From: Streptomyces sp. NBC_01463
GTDB lineage: Bacteria; Actinomycetota; Actinomycetes; Streptomycetales; Streptomycetaceae
NCBI GenBank assembly: GCA_036227345.1
Contig: CP109468.1
Coordinates: 7,440,001 to 7,504,000 of the forward strand
DNA length: 64,000 nucleotides
Direction: 5' to 3'
In this document: one piece after another, positions 1-10,500 of the stretch
Position numbering within the stretch: position 1 is the stretch's first letter
Layout: each line of letters begins with the position of its first letter
Position numbers and translations under genes: made by a program
Notes under the pieces: model-generated
The model's database searches: none
Seen by the model: only the letters and a program-made list of their open reading frames with translations
Told to the model about the DNA's origin: nothing

Positions 1-1
1 G

Positions 2-229
2 ATCCGCCGCACCCGTGAGCTGATCTCCAGGCACGGACTCGAACTGTGGCTCCAGGTCGACGGCGGGGTCTCCGAGTCCACCATCGAACGGTGCGCGGAG
101 GCCGGCGCGGACGTCTTCGTCGCCGGTTCCGCCGTGTACGGCGCCAAGGACCCGGCCGAAGCCGTCCGGGCCCTGCGCGCCAAGGCCGACGGGGTCATCG
201 CCTCGGCGGAGTGGGCGTGCGGCCACTGA
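2..229 (+). CDS. rpe: Ribulose-phosphate 3-epimerase, C-terminal part (gene runs off the left edge)
   Basis: Interconverts D-ribulose 5-phosphate and D-xylulose 5-phosphate in the cytosolic pentose phosphate pathway. Only the last 75 residues are present. The family signature LQVDGGV, whose Asp lies in the metal and catalytic site of the TIM barrel, is followed by [12 protein letters not shown], the C-terminal phosphate-binding loop. The reading frame is open from base 2 to a TGA. The next gene starts about 155 bp downstream on the same strand and no hairpin separates them. Identification is secure although the gene is incomplete. Confidence 0.93.
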   Translation: MRRTRELISRHGLELWLQVDGGVSESTIERCAEAGADVFVAGSAVYGAKDPAEAVRALRAKADGVIASAEWACGH

Positions 230-384
230 CGCCGGTCACGGCGCAGACACCCGCTCCGGCCCCCGGTTGCACGTCGGCCGGGCCAAACGCAGATGAACGC
301 GGTCCGACGGGACCGATCAGGGATCGCCGTATCTGACAGGATGAACGGCGTATCGAGAGCGTGAACAGCAGTGAGGAGAACGCG

Positions 385-1410
385 GTGTCTGCAATGTCGG
401 CGGGCCGGTCCGCCCTGCGGATGGGGCCCGCGGAGCTGGTGCAGGCGGCGGCCATGGCCCGCCGCTTTTACCTCGAGGGCAAATCCAAGATCCAGATCGC
501 CGAGGAGTTCGGCGTCAGCCGCTTCAAGGTGGCCCGGGTCCTGGAGACGGCACTGGAGCGTGACCTCGTACGCATCGAGATCCGGGTCCCCGCGGAACTG
601 GACGCCGAGCGCTCCGACGCGCTCCGCGCCCGCTACGGGCTGCGCCACGCGGTCGTGGTCGAATCCCCGGCCGAGGAGCAGGACGACGCCGCCGACCCGG
701 AGAACCTGGGCGAGGTCGCGGCCGACCTGCTCGGCGAACTGGTGAACGAGGGCGATGTGCTCGGGCTCGCCTGGGGACGCTCCACGATCCACATGGCGGC
801 GGCCCTCGACCGGCTGCCGCCCTGCACGGTCGTGCAGCTCACCGGGGTGTACGACGCGGGAACGGCCGAGCGCGGCTCGGTCGAGGCCGTCCGGCGGGCC
901 GCCCAGGTGTCCGGCGGCGAGGCCCACCCGATCTACGCGCCGATGCTGCTGCCCGACCCGGCCACGGCCGCCGCGCTGCGCCACCAGACGGGCATCGCGC
1001 GCGCCTTCGAGTACTTCGACAAGGTGACGGTCGCGGCCGTCTCCATCGGTTCCTGGGAGCCCGGGATCTCCACGGTCCACGACATGCTCTCGGACACGGA
1101 GCGTGAGCACTACGCCTCGTTGGGGGTGGCCGCCGAGATGTCGGCGCACCTCTTCGACTCCGAGGGCCGCCGGGTCGGCCGTGACCTCGGCGAGCGCTGC
1201 ATCACGGTCGAGGCGGACCGGCTGCGGCGGATTCCCGAGGTGGTCGCGATCGCGGGCGGCCAGCGCAAGGCCGCGGCGATCGGGGCGGTTCTGCGGTCCG
1301 GGCTCGTCACCAGCCTGGTGACGGACACCGCGGCGGCGGACTACCTGCTGACCGAGTCGGCCGCCCCGCGCAGGCCCGCACTGGAGCGGGCCGACCCGGA
1401 CGGGGAATAG
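385..1410 (+). CDS. SorC-family sugar-binding transcriptional regulator
   Basis: A DNA-binding regulator expected to sense a phosphorylated sugar. An N-terminal HTH (about residues 20-60, with the stretch KIQIAEEFGVSRFKVARVL) is followed by a SorC-type sugar-phosphate-binding domain (GDVLGLAWGRST, IAGGQRKAAAIGAVLRSG). I chose the GTG at 385 because GAGGAG at 373-378 lies 6 bases before it. An in-frame GTG at 361 and an ATG at 394 are also possible. The gene follows rpe and may respond to a pentose phosphate pathway intermediate, which is inference from position only. A strong bidirectional terminator follows it. Confidence 0.88.
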   Translation: MSAMSAGRSALRMGPAELVQAAAMARRFYLEGKSKIQIAEEFGVSRFKVARVLETALERDLVRIEIRVPAELDAERSDALRARYGLRHAVVVESPAEEQDDAADPENLGEVAADLLGELVNEGDVLGLAWGRSTIHMAAALDRLPPCTVVQLTGVYDAGTAERGSVEAVRRAAQVSGGEAHPIYAPMLLPDPATAAALRHQTGIARAFEYFDKVTVAAVSIGSWEPGISTVHDMLSDTEREHYASLGVAAEMSAHLFDSEGRRVGRDLGERCITVEADRLRRIPEVVAIAGGQRKAAAIGAVLRSGLVTSLVTDTAAADYLLTESAAPRRPALERADPDGE

Positions 1411-1424
1411 CAGCCGGAACGGTA

Positions 1425-1466
1425 CGGAAGGGGGCGGGCGGTGATCACACCGCCCGCCCCCTTCCG
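1425..1466. terminator. Bidirectional terminator between convergent genes
   Basis: A perfect 19-bp inverted repeat (1425-1443 and 1448-1466) with a 4-base loop (ATCA). It lies between the SorC regulator (plus) and the terpene synthase (minus), whose 3' ends converge here, so it probably terminates both. Confidence 0.85.
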
Positions 1467-1486
1467 GCTGTCTCCGCAGTGCCCGG

Positions 1487-2509
1487 TCAGTCCGGCCGGA
1501 CGCCCAGGACCGTCGCCTCCAGATACTGCTCCGGCTCCTTGTACTGGCTGACGTCGGCCGGGTTGTAGCGCGGTGTCTGCCGGGACCAGTCGAGATTCCC
1601 GCGCATCCAGCTCCGCATCCCGTCCAGGTACGGCTCCAGCATCGGGGACAGCTGCGGGTACGCGGCCAGCAGCTCGGCCTCCGCGGTCAGGAAACGCTCG
1701 GTCTCCGTGGTGATCTCCGCGCAGACGTGTTCCAGTGCCTGCTGCTTGCCGAAGCCGCGGTGGTGGCGGACCAGGTGGACGAGGTTGTGGATCTCGCCGA
1801 GCACCTGCTCCTTCTCGTACGAGTACACGTCGTTGGCCCAGCACACGACGTTGCACGAGGCTTCGAGGGCGGTGATGAAGCGCGGGTCGTTGTGGATCGA
1901 CTCGGGCGCCTCGATGCCGGCCACGATCTCTATCAGGTCCATGCAGACGTGTATGGCGCCGGTGTGGCGGCGTTTCTCGATGTACACCGCCTCGGGCGGG
2001 ACCACCCCGTCCGCGCGGTTGCCGGCCTCCCAGGTGGTGGCCGTCGTGAGGTACGTGATCAGGTGCCAGGCGAAGCGCCGCCGCCAGTGCGCCGCCGCGG
2101 CCGGTGTGGTGCGTTCCCACAGGTCGGCGAGGGCGACCACCGCCGCAGGCAGCTTCTCGTCCGCCAGGGTGCCCGTACCGGAGCCCTCGACCACGGACTG
2201 CATCAGCGCGACGACGTCCCGCACCCGGTCCGGGCTGCGGCCCAGGTGCCCGTCGTCCAGCTGGTCGTCGACGAGGAAGAGCCAGACGAACCAGTCGGCG
2301 ACGAGGTCCAGGTCCGCGCTGCCGGCGGTCGGGTAGACCATGCCGACGAAGGCGCCGAAGTCGGCCTGCTCGAAACGTTCCCTGGCCGAATCCCGGTGCA
2401 CCAGACCGGTGTTGCGTGTCCAGGTGTCGAGATGTTCCCGTACGTGCCCGACGTGCGGGTTCGTCCGTTGGGGGAACGGGCAGTAGATGTCGGGCAGTTC
2501 ACTCTCCAC
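1487..2509 (-). CDS. Class I terpene (sesquiterpene-type) cyclase
   Basis: Soluble terpene cyclase expected to ionise and cyclise a prenyl diphosphate, most likely farnesyl diphosphate. All metal-binding elements are visible in the 340-residue protein: an aspartate-rich motif DDQLDD at 81-86, an NSE-type motif NDVYSYEKE at 226-234, a pyrophosphate-sensor Arg 46 residues before it (R180 in EKRRHTG), and the C-terminal RY pair (PRYNP, about 314). Length fits bacterial one-domain cyclases. The DDQLDD box differs from those I recall for geosmin, epi-isozizaene and pentalenene synthases, so the product is unassigned. Translation begins at GTG 2509, with GGAGAGG rather far upstream. It stands alone, with no P450 or methyltransferase beside it. 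Confidence 0.88.
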   Translation of the reverse strand: MESELPDIYCPFPQRTNPHVGHVREHLDTWTRNTGLVHRDSARERFEQADFGAFVGMVYPTAGSADLDLVADWFVWLFLVDDQLDDGHLGRSPDRVRDVVALMQSVVEGSGTGTLADEKLPAAVVALADLWERTTPAAAAHWRRRFAWHLITYLTTATTWEAGNRADGVVPPEAVYIEKRRHTGAIHVCMDLIEIVAGIEAPESIHNDPRFITALEASCNVVCWANDVYSYEKEQVLGEIHNLVHLVRHHRGFGKQQALEHVCAEITTETERFLTAEAELLAAYPQLSPMLEPYLDGMRSWMRGNLDWSRQTPRYNPADVSQYKEPEQYLEATVLGVRPD

Positions 2510-2681
2510 GGGCGGGTCGTGATCCTCTCCGGTCGTACGTGTGGCGGGAGTTGTGACCGCTCCGCCAGTTGATCCGGGGTGTTGGGGTGACCCTCGGGAC
2601 CTGCGCGTTTGAAGCTACCTGACCCCCAGTCACCAGGTCCAGGGAAGATGATCACGAATGATTCGCAGGCCCTTCGGGTAG

Positions 2682-4283
<1,602 letters not shown>

Positions 4284-4304
4284 TCCCGCACCCCTGCACC
4301 GACC

Positions 4305-4338
4305 GTGCCCCTTCCGGCTTTCACGCCGGGAGGGGCAC
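4305..4338 (+). terminator. Terminator after guaB1
   Basis: Stem of 14 bp with one G-T wobble (4305-4318 with 4325-4338, loop TTTCAC), followed shortly by GTGTTTTCC. It lies 21 bases past the guaB1 stop. Confidence 0.7.
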
Positions 4339-4490
4339 CGGTGTTTTCCGGGTGTTCCCGGGGCCGGCGGCCGGCCGGCGCATGGCCGGAAACGGCGGTC
4401 GCACGGGGCTGAGATCCATACCAACTCTGTTGAAAATTAAGTAATATGAATCCCACTCAGCTGCCCGCCCACTCTGCGGTAAGGGATCTC

Positions 4491-5948
4491 ATGTCCTTCT
4501 TCACTGACCTGGCCCATCAGTACATCGACGGAGAGTGGAGGCCGGGCAAGGGGTCCTGGGACATCATCGACTTCAACCCGTTCGACGGGGAGAAGCTCGC
4601 CTCCATCACGGTCGCCACGGCCGACGAGGTGGACCAGGCCTACCGCGCGGCGGAGACCGCTCAGCAGGCGTGGGCGGACACCAACCCCTACGCCCGGCGC
4701 GCGGTGCTGGAGAAGGCCCTGCGCGTCGTCGAGGAGCGCGAGGACGAGATCGGCGACGCGATCGTCGCGGAGCTCGGCGGCACCCGGCTGAAGGCGGCCT
4801 TCGAGCTGCACCTGGCCAAGGAGTTTCTGCGCGAGGCGATCCAGCTCGCGCTGCGCTCCACCGGGCAGATCCTGCCCTCGCCGACCCCGGGCAAGGAGAA
4901 CCGCGTCTACCGGGTACCGGTCGGCGTGGTGGGTGTCATCAGCCCCTTCAACTTCCCCTTCCTGCTGTCCCTGAAGTCCGTGGCTCCGGCCCTGGCGCTG
5001 GGCAACGCCGTCGTGCTCAAGCCGCACCAGAACACCCCGGTCTGCGGCGGCACCCTGGTCGCCAAGGTCTTCGAGGACGCCGGACTGCCGGCCGGCCTGC
5101 TGAACGTCGTCGTCACCGACATCGCGGAGATCGGCGACGCACTGCTGGAGCACCCCGTCCCGCAGGTCATCTCCTTCACCGGCTCCGACAAGGTCGGCCG
5201 GCACGTCGCGACGGTGTGCGCGGCCAACCTCAAGCGCTCCGTCCTCGAACTCGGCGGCAACAGCGCGCTGATCGTCCTCGACGACGCCGATGTCGACTAC
5301 GCCGTCGACGCGGCGGTCTTCAGCCGGTACGTGCACCAGGGCCAGGTCTGCATGGCCGCCAACCGGATCCTCGTCGACCGCGCGGTGGAAGAGGAGTTCA
5401 CCGAGAAGTTCGTCGCGAAGGTGGCGTCGCTGCGGGTCGGCGACCCGGCCGACCCGGCGACCCAGATCGGCCCGCTGATCAACTCGACCCAGGCCGAGGC
5501 CATCGCCACGCTCGTCGACCAGACCGTCGAGGCCGGCGCCACCGCACTGCTGCACGGACGCGCCGACGGAAACCTCGTCAGCCCCTCGGTCCTGACCGGT
5601 CTCGCCGCCGACTCCCCGGTGCTCTCCCAGGAGATCTTCGGCCCGGTCGCGCTCCTCGTGCCGTTCGACGGCGAGGACGAGGCGGTCCGGATAGCCAACG
5701 ACAGCCCCTACGGGCTGAGCGGCGCCGTGCACACCGGCAACATCGAGCGCGGCGTCCGGGTCGGACAGCGCATCCGTACCGGCATGATCCACATCAACGA
5801 CGGCACGGTCCACGACGAGCCGATCGTCCCCTTCGGCGGCGAGAAGAACTCCGGCCTCGGACGGCTGAACGGCGACTCCATGCTGGAGGCCTTCACCACC
5901 CAGAAGTGGATCTCCGTGCAGCACGGGCGCTCGCAGTTCCCGTTCTGA
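4491..5948 (+). CDS. NAD(P)-dependent aldehyde dehydrogenase (aromatic-aldehyde type)
   Basis: Cytosolic oxidoreductase converting an aldehyde to its acid. It has the full ALDH fold: ISPFNFPFLLS and LKPHQNTP for cofactor binding, the catalytic base Glu in LELGGNSA (residue 253), the nucleophile Cys in GQVCMAANR (residue 287), and the C-terminal FGGEKNSGLGR. The sequence style resembles benzaldehyde and vanillin dehydrogenases, so an aromatic aldehyde is a plausible substrate, but this is not proven. I prefer the ATG at 4491, preceded by AAGGGA, over the in-frame ATG at 4446, which lacks a ribosome site. The 485-residue product has normal family length. An Lrp regulator follows downstream. Confidence 0.88.
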   Translation: MSFFTDLAHQYIDGEWRPGKGSWDIIDFNPFDGEKLASITVATADEVDQAYRAAETAQQAWADTNPYARRAVLEKALRVVEEREDEIGDAIVAELGGTRLKAAFELHLAKEFLREAIQLALRSTGQILPSPTPGKENRVYRVPVGVVGVISPFNFPFLLSLKSVAPALALGNAVVLKPHQNTPVCGGTLVAKVFEDAGLPAGLLNVVVTDIAEIGDALLEHPVPQVISFTGSDKVGRHVATVCAANLKRSVLELGGNSALIVLDDADVDYAVDAAVFSRYVHQGQVCMAANRILVDRAVEEEFTEKFVAKVASLRVGDPADPATQIGPLINSTQAEAIATLVDQTVEAGATALLHGRADGNLVSPSVLTGLAADSPVLSQEIFGPVALLVPFDGEDEAVRIANDSPYGLSGAVHTGNIERGVRVGQRIRTGMIHINDGTVHDEPIVPFGGEKNSGLGRLNGDSMLEAFTTQKWISVQHGRSQFPF

Positions 5949-5970
5949 TCCGGCGCCACCTGCGCTGAGC

Positions 5971-6055
5971 GCGCCCCGGTGGGGCGGGTCATGGTCTACT
6001 TCCGGGGGCGGCGACGCCGCCCCCGGAACCAGCCGGGCCCGCCCCACCGGGGCGC
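5971..6055 (+). terminator. Large nested hairpin after the aldehyde dehydrogenase
   Basis: A perfect 18-bp outer stem (5971-5988 with 6038-6055) encloses a separate perfect 13-bp hairpin (6000-6012 with 6016-6028). It begins 22 bases past the aldehyde dehydrogenase stop and ends only 30 bases before the Lrp-type gene, so little room remains for an independent promoter of that gene. Confidence 0.7.
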
Positions 6056-6085
6056 TCGCCATCGCAGAGAAGTGATCCGTACGAC

Positions 6086-6553
6086 GTGCGACTGAACGAC
6101 CTCGACGAACGCATCGTCCACGCCCTCGCCGAAGACGCCCGCCGCTCCTACGCCGACATCGGCTCGATCATCGGGCTGTCCGCACCCGCGGTGAAACGCC
6201 GGGTGGACCGGCTGCGCGCCGAGGGAGCGATCACCGGGTTCACCGTGCGGGTGGACCCGGCGGCGCTCGGCTGGGAGACCGAGGGCTACATCGAGATCTA
6301 CTGCAGCCGCAACACCTCACCCGAGTCGATCAAGCAGGGGCTCGCCCGCTACCCGGAGGTCGCCTCGGCGTCCACGGTCACGGGGGACGCGGACGCGCTG
6401 GTCCAGGTGTTCGCGGCGGACATGCGCCACTTCGAACAGGTCCTGGAGCGGATCGCGGGCGAGCCGTACGTCGAGCGGACGAAGTCCGTCCTGGTCCTCT
6501 CGCCACTGCTGCGGCGCTACTCGGCGGGCGCCCCGGACGCATCCACCCCCTGA
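6086..6553 (+). CDS. Lrp/AsnC-family transcriptional regulator
   Basis: A 155-residue feast/famine regulator. The N-terminal HTH (LNDLDERIVHALAEDARR, then SYADIGSIIGLSAPAVKRRVDRL, about residues 3-48) is followed by an alpha-beta RAM/effector domain with the typical VTGDADALVQVF segment. Such proteins form octamers that sense amino acids or related small molecules. The start is a GTG with a weak ribosome site. Candidate targets are the upstream aldehyde dehydrogenase or the nearby amino-acid oxidation pair at 11.3-13.9 kb; neither is shown by sequence. Confidence 0.9.
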   Translation: MRLNDLDERIVHALAEDARRSYADIGSIIGLSAPAVKRRVDRLRAEGAITGFTVRVDPAALGWETEGYIEIYCSRNTSPESIKQGLARYPEVASASTVTGDADALVQVFAADMRHFEQVLERIAGEPYVERTKSVLVLSPLLRRYSAGAPDASTP

Positions 6554-6597
6554 CCGCCGGGGGACGCCGCACAGGGCCCGCGTCCGGCAGCCGGGCG

Positions 6598-7584
6598 CTA
6601 CGGTGCGTCCGGCCAGGCGAACAGGGTGTCCCGGGTCAGCTCCATCGCCAGCGCCTCGCTGAGCGCGTTCCCGGACGCCACTTCGGCCTCCGTCGACACG
6701 GGCGCCGGGAAGCCCGCCGCCCGGTAGAGACGGATCCGGTGCACCGCGAACACGTCGCGCACGTGCTCGCAGTACTGCTCGGTCCCGGAGCGCAGAGCGC
6801 GGTGCGCGCCCCAGACCCACAGCGCGCAGACGACGAGCCAGACGACGCGCGCCGCCACCCCCTCCAGCAGCAGCGTCCACACGGGCGCGAGCACCGCACA
6901 GACCAGCGCCTGGGTCCGGCCCAGGACCCTGGTGGCCGACGCCGTGAGCCGCTCGCGGGCCGTCGCCTCCAGGCACTCGACGAAGGGTCCCCAGCAGACC
7001 GGGAGCGACAGCCCGTAGTTGCGCTCGATGCCGGCCGCCACCCCGTGCAGGGCGTTGCCCACCGCCGTGGGGCGCAGTTCGTCCCGCCGCCGCGGATAGT
7101 GCGACCAGGCCCGCCCCGCTCCGGTGCGCCGCCACGCGTTCTGCGCCCGCCACGCGATCAGCCGGTCGCCCTGGTGGGCGCCGGGCCCTGAGCGGTCGGC
7201 GGCCCGACGGCCGAGCCGTTCACGGCGTGACGCGTGCCGTGCGGTAAGCCGGTGGGCGAGCGCCACAGCGGGAGCCGAGGTTCCCCACCTGCCCGCCAGC
7301 ACCTCCAGCGCGGGGGACGCGACGGCGGACAGTGCCACGGCCGACAGCACCAGCCCCGCCGTCAGCGCGGCAGCGAGCAGTGCCGTCCCCCAGGCCCCCT
7401 GTCCGGCGATCCGGCACACCGGACGGCCCAGCGCACCGGTCCGTCCGCAGAGCTCCGACGGCGGGCCGAAGCGGTGGAGCACGGTCAGCGCGCCCGCCAT
7501 CCAGAACAGCAGCAGGGGCCCGCCCATCGTGGCCGTCCAGCGTTTGGCGAGGGGTTCGACCATGCCCTTCACGAGGTCGCCCAC
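6598..7584 (-). CDS. Multi-pass membrane protein encoded with the CHAT protein
   Basis: I do not recognise this 328-residue protein. It has about four hydrophobic segments: two near the N-terminus (about 20-40 and 68-95) and two in the second half (about 225-270). Between and after them are charged, Arg-rich regions that look cytoplasmic. The start is a GTG only 3 bases after the stop of the CHAT gene, so the two are probably translationally coupled and act together. It may be the membrane partner or target of the protease-like protein. Its 3' end converges on the Lrp-type gene with 44 bases between them. Confidence 0.7.
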   Translation of the reverse strand: MGDLVKGMVEPLAKRWTATMGGPLLLFWMAGALTVLHRFGPPSELCGRTGALGRPVCRIAGQGAWGTALLAAALTAGLVLSAVALSAVASPALEVLAGRWGTSAPAVALAHRLTARHASRRERLGRRAADRSGPGAHQGDRLIAWRAQNAWRRTGAGRAWSHYPRRRDELRPTAVGNALHGVAAGIERNYGLSLPVCWGPFVECLEATARERLTASATRVLGRTQALVCAVLAPVWTLLLEGVAARVVWLVVCALWVWGAHRALRSGTEQYCEHVRDVFAVHRIRLYRAAGFPAPVSTEAEVASGNALSEALAMELTRDTLFAWPDAP

Positions 7585-7587
7585 GCG

Positions 7588-10500
7588 CTACTCCCGCCTC
7601 AGTGCCTGGCGCGGATGATCGGGGCAGGTGTCCTCGTCGAACGGCGCCTTGGCGTCCCCCGCGGCCCGGCGCAGGCAGTCGCGCTGAGGGCAGATCCAGA
7701 TGACCTCGGAGCGTTCCCGGCCCGGCATCCGGGAGAAGAGCGGGGAGCGCGTTCCCGCGGCCGGACCGAGCCCGTCCGTGGCGGACCCGGACAATGCTTC
7801 CGCGTCCGGGCCTCCCCGCACACCGCCCGGCCCGGGGAACCCGGTCCCGTAATGGAGGAACGCCGCCCAGTGCGCGGGGTCCTCGGCCCTGGTCCGTGCC
7901 GCCGGGCCGCTGCCGGCGGTCCGGCTGCGGGCCCGGTCCAGGGCCCGCAGCTGCGACTGCCGCAGGGACTGGGCCGCGGGCAGTCCGTCGAGGTTCAGGA
8001 AATGGTGGAAGTCCGTCATCAGCCGCGTCGCGTGCTCGTCCCCGACCGTCCACAGGGTGCCGATGACACAGGACGCACCGGCCGCGGCGAACGCGGTCGC
8101 GAGGCTCAGCGCCTCGTCGTACTGGTCCCCGGGTACGGCGGTGGCGCAGGCGGCCAGCACGACCAGCGGATTCCGGCCGTGCGCCGCCGGCGGCCGCGCA
8201 TGCGCCAGCAGACTGCCGACACTGAGCCGCTGGCCACCGGCGAGCACCAGGTGCGACTCGGTTGCGGGGGCGCAACTGCGGGCGTGGCAGGCGAAGTGGA
8301 CCACCGCGGGGCCCGGGCCGTCGCCGTCCGCCAGCAGCGCTTCGAGCACCGCCCGGGGAGTCGCGGGCATCGCGTCCGCAGCGCCGGACCTGCCGAGCCG
8401 GGACCCCTTGGAGTAGTACCAGCGGTGCAGGTCCGCGCCCTCCTGACGGGCGTGCGGCAGATCGCCCAGCGGGTCGGCCACCACCAGCCCGGTGCCGTCC
8501 GGCACGGACCGCTGCCTGCGCGCGAAGCCGTCCAGCGCACTCGCGGACGGGGCGTAGCTGAAGCACATGTCCTCGATGGCGTAACGCCTCGCGCCCTCGT
8601 GCTTGCGCCGTGCCGCATGCCAGGGCACCAGTCCCAGCACCCCGGTGGGGACGAACACCACATGGGGGATCCGCCCGGCCTCGGCCCCGGCGCGGGCCGA
8701 CAGATGATCGTGGACGGCGTGGACGGCGGCTCTCCAGGACCAGTCGCAGACCTGTCGCAGGGCGGTCCGCCACGCGCTGCCCGCCGCCCGGTCACCGGGA
8801 CTGCGCAGGCACTCGTCGTGTGCCCGGGCGAATCCGCGCAGCTCCCGTGCCTGTTCGGACAGGTGAGGGAGGACGAGCGAGGCGACCTCGCCGGTGGCGT
8901 GCAGGACGAGGGCCAGGCCCGGCGTGTGGCCCCGGCCCGCCACCACGTGCACCACGGCGTCGGCCCCGATGGCGTGCAGCGGTTCGGCCAGCGCGTCGGG
9001 CGTCGGGCGGCCCAGGAAGTCCTGCGGACCCGCTCCGGCCGACGGCAGGAGGGCGCCGCGCACCTCCGCCCGCAGTTCCGGCGGCACGTCGGCACCGGGA
9101 CCGGCGTCGCCCAGCCCGCGACGGGCGGACGGCAGCCGGGACGGGTCGCGGTCCGTGGGCGCGGACGTCCGTGCGAGCAGCCACCGCTCCTGGAGCTCGC
9201 CGCTGCCGAGCGCGGTCAGCCGGGCCGAGACCGGATCCGCCTCGGTCGCCGCGAGCACCGTCAGGGCGCGCGCGGACTCGATCGCCGCGAACGCCTCGCG
9301 GGGCTCGCCGTCCTCCTCCATCCAGACCGCCATCTCGGCCGCCTCGGCGAGTGCGCGGCGGGCCCTTCTGAAGGACTCGCCCGCGTCCGGCTGGGCCAGG
9401 ACGTCCCACACCCGGTCCTCCTGCACGGCGCGGGCCAGTTCCAGCCCTTCCGCGGGACGCCCGCTGCTCCGCCGCAGCCGCGCCTGTGCCCAGCGCAGCG
9501 CCGTGCGGCGGGGGTCCGCCGGTGCGTCGGCCCGCTGTTCCAGCAGGGTGGTGAGCCGCCGGTCGAGCAGGTCGGGCGCGAGGGCGAGTTCGTCCGGATG
9601 GCCGGACAACTCTGCCAGCGCGCACAGGAGTTCCAGTGCCTGCGCTTCGAGCCTGACGGAGATGTGCGGGGTGTCCAGTGCTTCGGTGGCCAGCCGGGCG
9701 GCCGCCGGGGTGTCCCGCTGCGGGCCCGCCGTCAGGGCGTGCGCGAGATTGACCAGCACCGTGGCGTACGGGGTGGTTCCCGGCGGCAGCAGGGCCCGGG
9801 CCTCCTGAAGCCGGTCCACGGCCGCCCAGGCGTCGGACGGGTCGTGGAGTGCCGCGTAACGGGCGAGGAGGAAGCCGGCCAGACCGTTCAGCGCCCAGGG
9901 CCGCCGGGTGTCGTCCCTGATCCGTGTCAGCGCCGAACGCGCCTGTCCCACGGCGTCGTTCAGGGCCGTGGGATCGCCGTCCTCCAGAAACGCCGCGTAC
10001 ACGGAGGGGGCGTACGCCACAGGCTGCTCCGGCGTGAAGACCAGCTCGCCCGCCAGGCGCAGGTCCGCCGACGCCCCCGTGAGGCCGTGGCGGTACAGCA
10101 GGGCGTCGGCGAGCGCCGAGGTCACCGCGTCGAAGTCCGGATGGCCCTCGCCGAGCGCGGTGACGGAGCGATGCAGGGCGCCGACGGCGTTGTCGAGATC
10201 GGCCGGTCCGCCGGTCAGCTCGTAGCGGGTCAGCAGCGCGAGACCCAGGACGGCCAGCCACACCGGGGCGCGCGCGTCGCCGCCCTCGTCGTCCCGGTCG
10301 AAGACTCCCGCCACCATGGCGTGTTCGACCGAGCCGTCGAGATCCGCACGCAGCTCGGAACGGGTGAAGCGCTGGAGGAGCGCCCACGCCAGATCCCCGT
10401 TGGCCGCCTCCGAGTCACTGGCCACGGTCCGGACCGCGCGCTCCAGCAGCGTCACCGCCTCGTCGAGCCGCTCCGGTGCTCCGGTGCGCGTGTACTCGAC

